Assembly (NCBI GenBank): GCA_000149265.1
Contig: CH000786.1
Coordinates: 830,763 to 894,762, forward strand
Origin: Ciona savignyi
Lineage: Eukaryota > Chordata > Ascidiacea > Phlebobranchia > Cionidae
DNA length: 64,000 nucleotides
Direction: 5' to 3'
The notes beneath the pieces are model-generated. The model saw nothing but the letters and a program-made list of their open reading frames with translations. It did not search any database and had not been told where the DNA came from. Shown here in pieces: positions 11,029 to 24,100 of this stretch; the first letter of the stretch is position 1, and every line of letters begins with the position of its first letter. A program made the position numbers and the translations under genes.

Positions 11029-14000
11029 ATGGACGATTCTGGAAGTGCAGGAAGAAGTACAAAGGTGATTCGGGAAATATACAATGGAGCTGGCTGCCAG
11101 GAGAAATTTGAATACGAACTGGAATGCGCTTTGGAGGCGAATGTAGATTACATTGTAATTGAACCAACCAAGTTAGGTAAGTCTGATGTTATTATCGGCA
11201 TATATTGGTAAACAGCTTTATATATTACTTTATGAATAATGAGTGCGATAACGCGCCTCGCGTTTCCCAAATTAGGAGCATAAAACCTATTGTGGTGTCA
11301 TAGGGTAGTTCTGTTAACCCCACGGTGGCCGCAAAGTGATGTAACAAATACTCTTGTAATAATCCCCTTGCGCATTTGTGAGGTAATCTGTTGATTGGCT
11401 GTGTGATAAGCCTCTTTGCCTGCGAGGTATAATGTCATATTAAACCTCCCTCATTTGCCTATTGATTGGGATAAAACACAATTATACAAATTGTTTTATC
11501 TGAAAGATATGAGGTTTTAGCTGCTAAAATGAGTGGGATAATTAAATGTGTCTTTAATAATCTGATGGGTGGCAAAATACATGGCTTGTTAATCTTAGAT
11601 GCCAGAATTTTCTTGAGGTTTAAGTTAAAGTACGGTAATTTATGGAAATATGACTTAAAAATAAAGTCCTGTATAACCTTCCAGGTGTTTTGTCTAACAA
11701 CATTACATTTAAAAAGTTTAAATTTAGTCAGAATTTACTCGCACATGGAATCTTCTGCGAGTAAATCTTTCATGCGAGTAAATCGTTTACCACAACCGTT
11801 TTTTTATGATTATGATGCTGTAAGTAATAAAGACTTCAGTGTTCGTACATGCCATGTGTATAATAAAAATGGTCGCAATGATGAGGATTTTTTTTTTATT
11901 TTCCCATATGCCAGTTGAATAAAAGTTAGAGAGTGTTACTCGCCCAGATTTTTGGCCCTGTATATATCATGGCAAGGTGTGACTGACTGGCAACCTGGTA
12001 GCCCTTAAATTGATGATACCCAGTAACAAGCTATTTGTGGTTGCCACAATTTGGTTCTTTTAAAATCAGGACTGTAAATTTCCTTAAATCGGTGAGGTTC
12101 AAACGATACAGAAAACAATCAAACGTTTGAAGTATGAAAACTAATCATCATAAATGATCAGTTTGTTTTTATAAAAAATCCTTAAGGATAAGAGTGCTTA
12201 ATATAACATATCTGGTTGGCTTGCCTGAACTTATTTCATTCTGTAGGCTGTAGCATTGGGTTTGTATTTTTCTCTGGTTGTAGATATTTACAGTACCATT
12301 TTAACAAATCACCATTTATTTAGGGATGCACAATATAGGATAGTTAGGTATTCTAGAATATTCTAGAATAATATAATTCGAATCTAGAATTTCGAATCCT
12401 ATTCTAGAATGTTTTTACCATGTATTTAAATTTGCTATGCTGTGCATATATTTTCTCATTTATAGTGAATTAGCCATATCCTTTTAAACTGTGATGAGAT
12501 CAATTTATGTAGTCCAACAATATTTTACCATCATATATTTTAATCATATGTAACATCTCTTAACACTATCTGCCATGAGGGAGGATAATAGTCTAGTAGG
12601 TTGTTGTTGAAATGAATGGCTAAAAAAAAGCTCCCAAACACCAGACAAATTTTATTTCACCAGTTTGATATCAAGACTAGCTATTAATGCCCTTGCACAA
12701 TTAAACATTAATTTACTATTTAACACAGTTATACCTTGGTAAAAGTATAATAAATTAATCACTGCAAAATCACCTAACTAAATAACACATAGGATATCAT
12801 CCATTGTGTTTATTGAAAACAGTTGTTTAAGTGAAATATATATTGCAAATACTAACGTGTTTAGTCTGTAAATAACTCTTCCGCCTTTGGAATAATTGCG
12901 TCATATTTAAAGGTGTGATTAACCACGTGATTACAGCCTGGCGAACGTGACCTACTTTCTTTGTGCGTGCGTTCGTTTTAAGCGCGTCCGTCCACGATGC
13001 ACGTGTATGGGACAACTGATAAGATAATGTTGTTGTGCTTTGATGCAAGTTGTATTTCCGAGCTACCGCTTTAGAAAATGTTCGGACGCTTTCGCACGAT
13101 AGATGCACTTTCGGTATGGAGAAACGCACTACGGGTATTACATACGAATGAAGAAGCCATTTTACCATTTTGAGATTACGAACTTTAATGACGATTCACC
13201 AAAAGTTTCTTATCATTGTTATCCACTGTCGCACGCTTGCTGAAACGATACGCTGACGTCTGCATAATCGGCATCACGCGTGTTGTTGCGCGTTGGATCG
13301 CAGCCAATATTTTACGTTTTTAATTTCGAATCCTAACTATTCTTATTAAATTTCTTGTAAAGATTCGAATCCCTAGAGATTCGAAATTCTATATTGTGCA
13401 TCCCTACATTTATTCTTTATCCTGTATGCAATGCTAGCCTTAACTCTTTAATGTTTTTCCTGGTATATAGCGATATTCACTGTCCAAAATCAATTATTGA
13501 TTTCGATTCGAATAGGAAATGATTTAGACTTATTTTTTGATTCCAGCAATTTAAAATTAAGTTCTTAATGGTATAACAAAATGAAATTTATTGATATAAC
13601 TTTGATTCACAATTGAAAAATCCATATCAAACAAAAGTTATTTGTAACTTAATAAACTTATGTTTTACATGTATATTTTAAAATGGTTCGAAATTATAAT
13701 ACTTAATACTCTTAATTGAAAAAGAAAACTACTAGAACAATTTAAAAAAACAAATTTAAAGTACCGGTACATCCCTGGTATAATGACTTTACCCACAACT
13801 TATGCCATCTTATATTCAGCAAAACTAACAATAAGAATTTCCAATATATACATACACCAGCGTATTCTAATTAAAATATTGTTCATAGGTGAAGAGACGT
13901 CGCGGTGGATCCGAGTTGGTAATTGCCTTCACAAAACCTCCGTCCTATCTGGTTTAACCGCTTTAATCCTGCCCCGAATTCTCCCTGAGATGCCGTTACC

Positions 14001-14277
14001 AAGTAATGTGATCATCGGTGCCCCGGCGGCCCTTCTGAGTGTCTCGTGCGCCGCGTTGTACGGGATCTCGTGGCAGTTCGACCCGTGCTGCAAGTACCAA
14101 GTGACGGTGAGCAGTAGGGAGCTGTCGCAACTCAACGTGCAGAACTTAACAAATCCTTCCCCTGTTGTCCTCGTACGCAAGGATGATACTTACAGGAAAG
14201 GCTTGCATAACTGCATTGCGTTCTTCGCCGGTATTCTTCTTGTCAGGACTTTAGATAATTTATGGAATGGGCAGTGA
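11029..14277 (+). CDS. TMEM11: TMEM11, mitochondrial inner membrane protein
   Basis: Two coding exons, 11029-11176 and 13889-14277 (stop), give 178 residues; the human protein has 192. Landmarks match human TMEM11 throughout: EIYNG, KFEYELECALEA, YIVIEPTKLG, then across the junction GEETSRWIRVGNCLHKTSVL, LYGISWQFDPCCKYQV and PVVLVRKDDTYRKGLHN. Two hydrophobic stretches are present, around the SVLSGLTALILP and AALLSVSCAALYG segments, plus a weaker one near the C-terminus. The family (fly PMI) controls mitochondrial cristae shape and works with the MICOS complex. ATG 11029 (AAAATGG context) is chosen; an in-frame ATG at 10990 would add 13 residues. An AG at 10947-10948 suggests a non-coding 5' exon upstream. 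The 2.7 kb intron holds a hAT element. Confidence 0.92.
12321..13406. mobile_element. Non-autonomous hAT element with 8 bp target duplication
   Basis: The ends are perfect inverted repeats of at least 18 bp starting TAGGGATGCACAATATAG. The element is flanked by CATTTATT at 12313-12320 and 13407-13414, an 8 bp target duplication as expected for hAT. Subterminal TTCGAATC/TTCTAGAAT motifs are repeated on both sides. I see no transposase. Length is 1086 bp; the intact ends and target site suggest a fairly recent insertion. Confidence 0.85.
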
Positions 14278-14282
14278 CTGGT

Positions 14283-14288
14283 TTTATT
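14283..14288 (-). terminator. Likely RAD18 poly(A) signal next to the TMEM11 stop
   Basis: AATAAA on the minus strand, about 35 bases past the RAD18 stop and 6 bases beyond the TMEM11 stop. Cleavage 10-30 bases further would fall inside the end of the TMEM11 coding region. Confidence 0.5.
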
Positions 14289-14321
14289 TTTACACATCTA
14301 TTTGTTAGCAACAACAAAACA

Positions 14322-17300
14322 CTATAAATTCGGTATCGAAGCATCGATCAACTGTTTTATTTCTGCTGCTTGGCTGTCTTCCTCAAATGCTTGACGGAGT
14401 TTGTTCATTTTTAAAACTTCTTGATGAGTTTCCGAATCTGCGGAGATACGTATATACTTTGGTGCTGGTTATAGAAATATAATAAATACCGACTTTTTTC
14501 ATTTAGTTCTGAATTTTCAACAGCAAGTGTATTATTGACTGAAATTGCGTCACACGATAACTTCTTAACGGGCGGAAATTTCTAGAAAAAAAAACGGGTT
14601 AGGAAACCAAAACCACGTGTTTAAAAACAAACCTTTTTATTCCGTTTTCTAGAAGATTCTTTTTTATTTCTGTGGAAAACAACTTTTTTTTATAAAATAT
14701 GGTATAGGTAATATGCAAATGAGAAATTAGTTCTCCAGACTTTAAGCTCATTTGTAGCGCTTGCTGTGTCATTGAGCAAGGCAGTTAGCGGCTTTGCCTG
14801 AAATATGTTGTGCAAACATGCAACGAAGATTAAAAGGTTCTGGGATGGAAACCATTATCAGTCCTGATTGTTGGAAAAATCTTAGGTTATCTAAGTTATA
14901 AAAAAACCCATATTGATTAGTTGGCTGCTTCATTGAAATAACAATAATGTATGACAGGGATTTGAACCTATGTTTTAGCCACATCAAAATTGCAATTCCA
15001 AAGAAATTATTCCGAAGGAAAATTGTACTCAATCCCACCCATAGAGTTATAACAAGCACATTATTCTATTAAAACCTCGTAACCACCCCCACTCCTCTCA
15101 AATCCATGTTTCCCCCAACTTACTTCTGTCCCTTTCTCCTTAACACCCGCTCCCCTCGCATGAGGCAGATATCCAGGTGAGTGTTAATGTGTGCAGATGA
15201 GATTTTGCATTCACAAGACGGACACAGAACTTTTTTATCACATTGTTGTATTTTTGTGACGTCATTATCTGTAATTGATGATGCAAACATATCTACACTG
15301 TCAGGGAAATCCGCTTTTTTGGCTTCCTCTGGGATGTTTTCACTGCCAGTGGTGGAGATACATAAAGTCACTGTTTCATTTTTGTGGAAACTTTCTTCAG
15401 ATATCATTTTGTTGTATTTTTCCTCCAAATCCTGAATGAAATAAACCCAATTAGGAACAATTGCTGGAGTTATTACAGGGTGTGGATAATCAGTAAAGAA
15501 TCTATCAGATACCACTGGGTTGTAGCAATGTAAAGTGGCCTGCTCAAGCGCATAGTAATACACCTCCTGTTAATAGTCGAGCACAGTAATACACTTTGTG
15601 CACACAGTCTAGATTGTAAGTTTACCTGAGAAATGGAAGATTCAATCTGGATTGTTTGTGGAGATTGTGATCTGCAAATGTTAAGTCATTAAACGAGATC
15701 TGGTGTCTTGCCCGTCATTCGTGAATAAATCCTGGCTTTTAAATGAACCTATCATTAACACAGTGTATTATCTCCAGCAATTCGACTGTGGGCATAAGGT
15801 GTCTTATGATACCTATGAATAAAGCCTGGGTTCCCACCAACGAGAATATAAATAAACCAACCATCCACACACTGTAATAGCTCCAGCAACTTGTCCATTG
15901 AAATTAGGTGTCTTACGATACTAGTGGATACAGCCTGTCTTCCTACCCATAAGGATATAAATGAACCAACCATCCACTCACTGTAATAGCTCCAGCAACT
16001 GGACTGTGGACATAAGTGTCTTCCGATACCTGTGGATAAAGCCTGACTTCCCACCCATGGGGATATAAATAAACCAACCATCCACATACTGTACTAGTTC
16101 CAGCAACATGACTATGAAAATGAGGTGTCTTACGATACCCGTGGATAAAGCCTGACTTTCCCTTCAAAAGGATATAAATGAACCAACCATCCACACACTG
16201 TAATAGTTCCAGCAACTGAACTATGGAAATGAGGTATACGTTGACTTTCAATGCATGTGGGTACTGGATAATCCTCTCCACGAGGATCGACATTAATTAA
16301 AGCGATACTTACAAACGATCGTAAACTCGGAGAATGTCCTGGATGATTTTGTTTGGAATTAGATTTGATTTTGACAACACCTGGAATGTAATCTTACTTG
16401 TAATGTTATTTAAATTAGGTAGTCTTTTGGGATATGGTATGTAATAATATTTGTTTTCATAGTTTTTCTTTGAAAGTTTTGTGTTTTTGCTTTGTACGGA
16501 ATGTAAGTATTGTATAATATTTATCACAAGGGGATATTTAATTAATGTGGCTGGTAAGATCTTATGGTAGATCTATAATCGTATTGGTGGGATCAAAATA
16601 TGCTCTGAGTAGGTTGGTTGTTTCCTTGAGCAAAGACTTGCCGCAGTTGTCGGTGATTTAACATTGTACCAATTTTGTGTCTCTGTCGTAATTTTTTATT
16701 CTGTTTCCCACAATTTTGAGCAACAAACCTGTAAACGGACCTTGGACAAAATTCTCACACGACAAAATGCTTCCTGCCATGTGGTGAGTGATTATTTCGT
16801 GACGTATAATATAGAGCGTCAAAAGCTTGGCTAAAGAGAATGAACAAAACATACAAACCGAGCTGAGAACAAAGTTTGGCTAACAGAACGCAAAGAGAAA
16901 AATAGGTATTTAATGTAAAAGCGCGGTTCGCCGCTGGGTTAAAAGTCGATAGACTAAGCTAAAAATGACAAAAAAGTAAATGTTAACATGTTACATAAAA
17001 GTAGGCCAACCTGTTTACATGTTGGGCATGAAGGGATTCGACTCAAATGTTCTTCTATACATGAAGAACAAACTGTAAATCATATAATTAAAATAAAGTT
17101 TTGCTAGAATTTTATTATAATATAGGATAGAATATTCATGTTTATCCCCATGATTAAGAAAACCAATGGGGTTAAAACACTTGCAATCGTCAGATCACCT
17201 TGCGCCCACAGTCGGGTTACCATAGCTATTGCAGTGTGTTGGGTTGACTAATTAAATAGAACCCATTAATCTGCTGAGTTCAGGCAATGTATGTTACGTG

Positions 17301-17730
17301 CCTTGCCCAATGACAGAATATACTAGCTAGCGATCAGTTTCGTACCTTCTTGCTAGTCAGTCAGTTGTGTCGCTGGGCAAGGCACTTTACGGACATTGCC
17401 CGAACCCAGCGGATTAATGGGTTCTACCAAATTGAAGGAACGTGTCTATCATATTCATATACAACACACTGCAATAGCTCCGGTAACTCGACGATGGGCG
17501 CAAGGTGATATGACGATTGCCCGTGTGTTAATCCCTTTGGTTTTCCCATTCAAGGGGATAAAGATGAATATCCTATCCTATCCTAAACCCTTCGGCTGAA
17601 AGGCGACGTACTAAACCACCAGACTAATTCGTCGGACAATGAATCACTTACAATTATGTGAGCAAATTTCTATCATCATTGGAATGTCAAAATATTCCCC
17701 GCAAATTGAACACCTTAATAGTTCGTCCAT
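14322..17730 (-). CDS. RAD18: RAD18-like E3 ubiquitin ligase (RING + UBZ4)
   Basis: Exons in transcript order: 17730-17652, 17072-17011, 16380-16313, 15671-15626, 15431-15124, 14669-14633, 14581-14494 (donor GTCGGT, uncertain) and 14437-14322; about 267 residues. A RING finger runs across exons 1-2: DELLRCSICGEYFDIPMM, CSHN, FCSSCIEEHLSRIPSCPTCK. Then comes NLIPNKIIQDIL, as RAD18 DLKNNRILDELV. A UBZ4 zinc finger lies in exon 5 (CPSC..., HINTHLDICL; human CPVC, HINKHLDSCL). RAD18 with RAD6 mono-ubiquitinates PCNA at stalled forks. The protein seems to stop soon after a basic tail; the SAP domain that follows UBZ in vertebrates was not found. ATG 17730 is the first in frame, but the frame stays open upstream to 17859, so a 5' exon is possible. 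Confidence 0.85.
14481..14486 (+). terminator. Likely TMEM11 poly(A) signal inside the RAD18 gene
   Basis: This is the first AATAAA downstream of the TMEM11 stop on the plus strand. It lies in the last intron of the opposing RAD18 gene, so the two transcripts would overlap. Confidence 0.4.
14740..15060 (-). repeat. tRNA-SINE-like diverged repeat in RAD18
   Basis: Contains TCATTGAGCAAGGCAGTTAG, resembling the SINE-A body (CCTTGGGCAAGGCACTTA), and GATTTGAACCTATG resembling box B. It lies in the intron between the UBZ exon and exon 6 (14670-15123). The long frame seen across it looks fortuitous. Confidence 0.4.
15740..16240. repeat. Tandem repeat of about 118 bp, four to five units, in a RAD18 intron
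   Basis: The unit includes ACCAACCATCCACACACTGT, AATAGCTCCAGCAACT, GAGGTGTCTTACGATACC and GGATATAAATGAACC. The AATAGCTCCAGCAACT part is SINE-A-like, so the array may have grown from a SINE tail. It lies in the intron between 15671 and 16313. Confidence 0.65.
17127..17640. mobile_element. SINE-A nested inside SINE-A
   Basis: A minus-strand SINE-A (17127-17350) resumes at 17586-17637 with its head sequence. Between the two parts sits a plus-strand SINE-A lacking its own head (about 17351-17585). The whole block lies in RAD18 intron 1. Confidence 0.6.
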
Positions 17731-18128
17731 CGGAATTCTTTCCTTTTCAGACAACCTGAAATCCGCTCTGGTTTGGTTAGTTGACTTGTTCAGCGTAATG
17801 TGTACCGCTGGGTTACGCCAGAGATTGGGAAATACCCTTGGAGGAGTATAAATCAAAGATCACAAAAGTATTACAGTATGATCTCAATCTCAAATTTTAA
17901 TTCAAATAATGGATCAATGTAAAAGCGAAAGGTCAAAATATTATCTTTTTAAGACAATAAAAATAAAAAAGTTATAACAATTAAAAATGCATTAGTTAAA
18001 TGTATAGCATTCGTTGAAATAATAATAATGAAATTATTGAAGCATTAAATGTTCGCGCTCACTGTGCATTGTACAAACTTTATGTTACAAATGTAAACAC
18101 ACTGCACGTGAACGAGTTAAAACTAAAG
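17731..18128. promoter_or_regulatory. Shared RAD18/TDP2 promoter region
   Basis: 398 bp separate the divergent start codons of RAD18 (17730, minus) and TDP2 (18129, plus). It is AT-rich with a CACGTG E-box near 18106. I saw no convincing TATA box for either gene. No other gene or repeat occupies it. Confidence 0.5.
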
Positions 18129-21100
18129 ATGGCGGATAAAATTAGCGAATTTATTGCGTTTACGGGCACCGAATCAAGGTAATCCTTTATAAATTTGCGA
18201 ATTTCATAGTTTCTGTCATGCTTTACAGAGTAGCATTGTTTAAGGAAAAGATTTAAGGTGCCTCTAAATACTACAGAACCGCTTGGATCGCTTGGATCAC
18301 TTAGATTGTTATGGAAAGTAATTCTAACCCTGTCCCAAACACTAATCTCAACCCCCGAACTAACTTTAACCCCAACCCATTAATATAATGGCTTTTGTAA
18401 TTACGAAGTATAGTCAGCTATCCAAGCGGTCTTGTAGTATTCAGAGGTACCGAAGGATTTAGGCATCAAATTATTTATTGTTGCTTTGGCACTTAATTCA
18501 CAATTTGTTCAATTCTGTCTTTAAATTATTTATCATCATCTTTTTCAACCCACGATATGTTCCATTCCCTCTTACATTACCCTCCAGACAAGTGCTTGAT
18601 TTGAAATTATCAGACAATTTTGTTTTCTTAGTGTCCTTGCCTTGTGGACTAGGCACGTACCAGACAGTGATCAAAATGTTTAACCGCCACATCCGTTGTA
18701 TTTATATCATTTTTGTAATGTGTGTTTTAAGGGCTATACATTTTACCATAATTATCATTTCTATTCGTTTTATTTGCTACTACAGTAGGCGCCGCTTAAT
18801 ATGACCAGCCGTTTATTATGACCAATTTGGTATGGCCGGGATTTCTCCATTTAAAATTTTCAGGCGATGTTCGTTAGGTGCCTTGCTTAAGGACACAACC
18901 GGACTAGCTAACGACCAGTTTCGAATCTGCAACCTTGTGGTTGAAAGGCGTCATACTACACCACCAGACTAACTTGTCAGAACTACTAACACAGTCGTAC
19001 TGTATTCTTACCGGCTCTTGTACAACGCCACACTGTAACTTGGGCTAAACGTTGAATTTGACTGTATTTGGAATTTGTGTGTTTTACGGCGTCGATCCAG
19101 ACACGGTTATGGCGACTTCGGATTTTATGCCCAAAATGGTCTGGTCCCAAGGGGTCATATTAAGTGGCACTTACTGTAATTTAAAACTAAAGGAATTAAG
19201 TTCGGCGATTAGAAAATAAAAAAAATCTTAAATACCTATGATGGCATTGCTTTTGGTGTGGGGTAATTAATTATATAATGACTGTTTTCTTGTTAATGTG
19301 GTATGAGAAATAAGTCCAGCCCAATAGCTTGGTGAATCACCCTGCGTCCCCAACCCATTTCACCTGAAAAGCTGTAGGATCGAAATTGTCTTCACTAGTC
19401 AGTTGTATCCTTTAATATACTTAATGGATATTGCCTGATCCCAGTGGGTTAATGGGTACAACTTAAACTGTAGAAATGTCTCAATCAAATACAACACACT
19501 GTAATAGCTTCAGCAACTGGACTGCGGATATCATTTATTAAACGGTAGTCATGAATATATCTTTTAATGTGATTTTTTCCAGGGTATAAAAAAACCATAC
19601 ATGAAAATTGGGATATGTTGGGATATATATATTTAAAACTTTCTAATGGATGTGAAACCAACCTGAAATCTGTAACTGAAAGAACAAAACAAAAATAATA
19701 GAAATGCAACAATAGCTAGTGATTGCTACTGTTTTACTAAATTTTCAAAGGGTTAGGTTACAATTTAAGACTAGATTACAATTGCTACAATGGACTTAAA
19801 ACACTATTGACAGTGGTGGTTTACTGTTGTTTTTTTGTTCTTTAAATAATAATACAAAATATTAAACATGTTTTTGGTTAAGATTAAATATGTTACTACA
19901 AAAAGGAAAAAATAAAAATGGCAAACATTTTGGATTTAAAATTTTGTGTCATACATGATTGACATTGCAGACAATTGGCTGAATATTATCTACAAATTAC
20001 ATCGATGAACGTAGAGCATGCAATCAATCTTTTCCTTGAAGATTCGACCGAAGCTGAAGGAAACACAGGTAACAAAGCAAGCTTGGGTATTTGATATTGG
20101 AAAAGGTGAATTCCTTTACATCGGTCTACGCAGGTGACAATGCCAATAGGGGTGTCTATTCTAAATAAAATTATAAAATTCTAAAAATATTTTTGTTTTA
20201 TTCCTGGGTAATCGCAAGGGGTGTTAACACATTATCAATAACCGTTAGATTATCTTGTGCCCACCGTCGGGTTACCAGCTACTGCAGTGTGTTGTGTATG
20301 ATTGAGACATAAATTTGGTTAAACCCATTTGTCGATCAATCCACTTGGTTTAGGTATGGTGGCTTAGTGCTGTGCCCAAGGACACCACCATCTGGCTAGC
20401 AACCAGTTTTGAACCTGCAACTTTTTAGCTGAAAGGTAACGCAATAACCCACCAAGCTATTTTGGTCAGGCACCAGAGTATTTTGTGCAATATGATCATC
20501 CTTTATTTATTTCACAGGCCTATTCGATTTGATTACTGTAGATAATTCTCCCTAAAGGGGATTCACCTCCCACTAGGATATATAGATGACAAAAAATTAC
20601 AGTTTTTATCGAAATAGAATAATTTCAAACAGTTAGTTTAAACAAGTAAAAGCACCAATAGTAATTTGGCCGATATGGTATTCTTTTATTTATTACTTTC
20701 TATACTGAAATGTAAATAATTCAACCTCCTACTAGGAAATAGAGCAAAAACCTGTCTATATTTAGTCTTACAAAAAAGAAAATTCATATTTTATATAAAT
20801 AACAAATTCCTATTCCCAGACACTCAGAGCAAATTCTCAATACTTGAATGGAATATTCAGGGATTGCTTCCCGACTATTTAAAAGAACGTACTGTGGCGG
20901 TGGTTGAAGAAATCACCAGGTTTAACTCTTTTTTGTTTGTACATCAATATATAGTATTTGTAGTGGGATAGTCGTGTCGCTATGTGAAATGTATTTGTAA
21001 ACACCAATCATGGCTATATGAGGTGATAAAATCAATTTATAATGCTTTATCATAGCTTAAAACCACTTAAAAGCCACTGTTTAATTGGGAAAAATTTACA

Positions 21101-24100
21101 AATTTAACCCAAGGAAATAACTGCTGAGTTTGTTGTGATTCAGCCGTCACCTTTACGCTTTCCATTGTATGCGAAACTGGTTGCTGGCTAGTCGGTTGTG
21201 TCCTTGGGCAAAGCACTTTACAAACATTCTTGAATCCAGCAGATTAATGGGTTCTACCAAATTGAAGGAACGTGACACTGCAATAGCTCCGGTAACCCGA
21301 CGATGGGCGCGAGGTGAGCTGACGATTGCCCGTGTGTTAACCCCCTTGGTTTTCCCATTCATGGTGATAAAGATGAATATCCTATCCTATCATCTGCATT
21401 ACCATACAAACTAACTGGCTGAGATGGAAAGTGTTTTTATTAGCATTTCCACTCCCGCCATACACACCTAATAAACCCTGTTCTTCAAACTTTCCTTTTA
21501 TGGGCGCATCACATAATCACTCTGTGATGTCATAATACAGATTGCAACCTGACGTGGTGATGTTACAAGAAGTCATAATGACAACATTCGTGTACATTCA
21601 AGCCGCATTATCTGATTATGATGTCATATGTCCGTTTATGCTCGACCAATCAGCAAATGGTAATTTTTTTAAATATATATTTTCTTCTTACAATAAAGTT
21701 TTACATTTCCAATACTTAAATAAAGAAAGTAAAGACACAGATATTGAATCACGAACCAGAATATCAACACAATTCAATAGTATGTGTGTTTGCAAGACAT
21801 GATAGAAATCAGTAAGGTTCTATTTAGCTCATTAAGTCCCACTGTGTTGATTCATGTGCTTGTCCAGCAACACAAGCAACTAAACAGCAACACAAGCAAC
21901 TAAACCCCCTTAGTTTTCCCATTCACGACGATAAACATGAAAATCTTATCCTATCCTAAACAGTATAGCTTATCATATACAACTTACAATAGGTTCAGTA
22001 ACCAGACACCATGCATATGGCTATCTAATATTTCTTCACATTATATATTATACCCCTCATGTATATTATTTCATATCACGGATAAATACAGGTATTGTGT
22101 TAGCCACTTTATTAAAAATCCAATCTTCCAGCCTCCTATTTTGTGGCAATGTTGGTGAGAAAAACAAGTTTCCAGGTGTATAATCAAAGTCTGATTTCTT
22201 TTCCAACATCAACCCAAGGAAGGAATGTTATTAAAGTATCGGTAAGGCCATACTTTGATATATTGTTTCTAGGAGGCCATACTTGGTGGTATATTGTTTC
22301 TATGAGGCCATACTTGGTGGTATATTGTTTCTATGAGGCCATACTTGGTGGTATATTGTTTCTATGAGGCTATATTTGGTGGTATATTGTTTCTATGAGG
22401 CTATATTTGGTGGTATATTCTTTTTATGAGATTCTTTTAGGTGCTATATTCTGTTTAAAGGGCCATATTTGGTCTCTAGTTATGGAGAAAAAACAATGGA
22501 GACATTGTTACAGTATTGACGCCTTTGACGGTGGGCGCGAGGTGATCTACCGATTGCCCGTGTGTTAACCCCCTTGGTTTTCCCATTCACAGGGATAAAC
22601 ATGAATATCCTGTCCTATAGTTCAACCAAATTAACCAATACATTAGGCAACGTTAGTCACTTTGCAACTGGTTTCAATACCACAACCTTTAATTGACCAT
22701 TTAAGCAACATGTATGCACATGCACTATATGAGGTAACTGGTCGAAAATGCACAATGTTTGTAGATAAAAACTACAAGTTTTTTAAAGATTTGTCATGTG
22801 TAATTTTTATAAATTTATTCGATTTCTATTTTAGTTTGTTTTTATAAAATTATTTGATTTCTATTTTACATTTTAAGGTTGTTTTTTTTATCAATTTATT
22901 TGATTTCCATTTTTCATTTTAGGTTGTTTTTATAAATTTATTTGATTTCTATTTTACATTTTAAGGTTGTTTTTATAAAATTATTTGATTTCTATTTTAC
23001 ATTTTATGGTTGTTTTTTATAAATTTATTTGATTTTTATTTTACATTTTAGGTTGTTTTATAAATTTATTTGATTTCTATTTTAGGGAAAATGCTGCGGT
23101 TCCTCGATAACTATTATGACATCACACTTGGAAAGCACAAAAGAAAAATCAAACGAACGAGTTAAACAACTTGTTCAGGTTTCACTTTTTTATTTTTAAT
23201 TTAGTTTATTCATTTTTGCCCTAGTATTAAAATAGCAGCAAATGAATTAAATCAAGGCATGTGAACAGGAAAAGATGACAAAAAACAGTTGTTAAAAATG
23301 CGCGGATATAAATAAATAAATAAGTATTGGCCGCCAAACCTTGGTGAAAAAGATATAGTTTAGTTTTAGTTTATTCATTTTTTGCCCCAGTTTTTAAAAA
23401 TGGCAAACGAATATAATCACGATACAGGAACACAAAAGACGGCAAAACGAACAGTCGTTAGAACACATCAGTAAAAAAAGGATATAAATTAATGAATATA
23501 GCGGACGCGGCCGCCAAACCTAGGTAAATGAACAAGATTTAGCAATCGACATTTAATTAAGACTAAACGATTTAGAGCCCTGAAGAAGAGTGTGCGGTAA
23601 AGCGCGACCAGTACAGTGGGGGAGCCGGCTTTAGGAGAAGGTGTGGCCCGAAAGCGTGGACCAGTATATATTTGAAAACAAAAATTAATTTAGACAATAT
23701 GGCCCTAAAGAAGAGCGTGCTGTAAAGTGCGAACTGTACTAAGGGGCATATCTTTGTCTAGCACGTTACAAGGACTATTACTATCTTATGATAAGATATG
23801 CACGTTTATTCCAGTGAATGAGAAAACGCAAGGGGTGTTAACACATGGGCAAGCGTCAGATTGCGCCCTTGTCTGGTTACCGAATCTATTACAGACATGC
23901 GCCCTTGTCTGGTTACCGAATCTATTACAGCGTGTTGTGTATGATTCACACATTCCTTCAATTTGGTAGGACCCATTAATCTGCTGATTTCAGGCAATGT
24001 CCGATAGTGCCTTGCCCAACGACACAGCCGACTAGCTAGCGACCAGTTTCAAACCTGCATCCCTTCGGCTTAAAGGCGCCACACAAGCCCACCAAGCTAA

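Noticed and set aside
12827-13168. 113-codon minus-strand frame inside the hAT element
   Set aside because: No transposase or zinc-finger motif, and the start and end fit no splice sites. Treated as chance in a non-autonomous element.
14769-15059. 96-codon minus-strand frame between RAD18 exons
   Set aside because: It overlies a tRNA-SINE-like repeat, and RAD18 exons join in phase without it.
16560-16680. Frame with NCGKSLLKETTNLLRAYF on the minus strand, considered as RAD18 RING exon
   Set aside because: It lacks the CxxC pairs. The true RING exon was found at 17011-17072 with correct phase.
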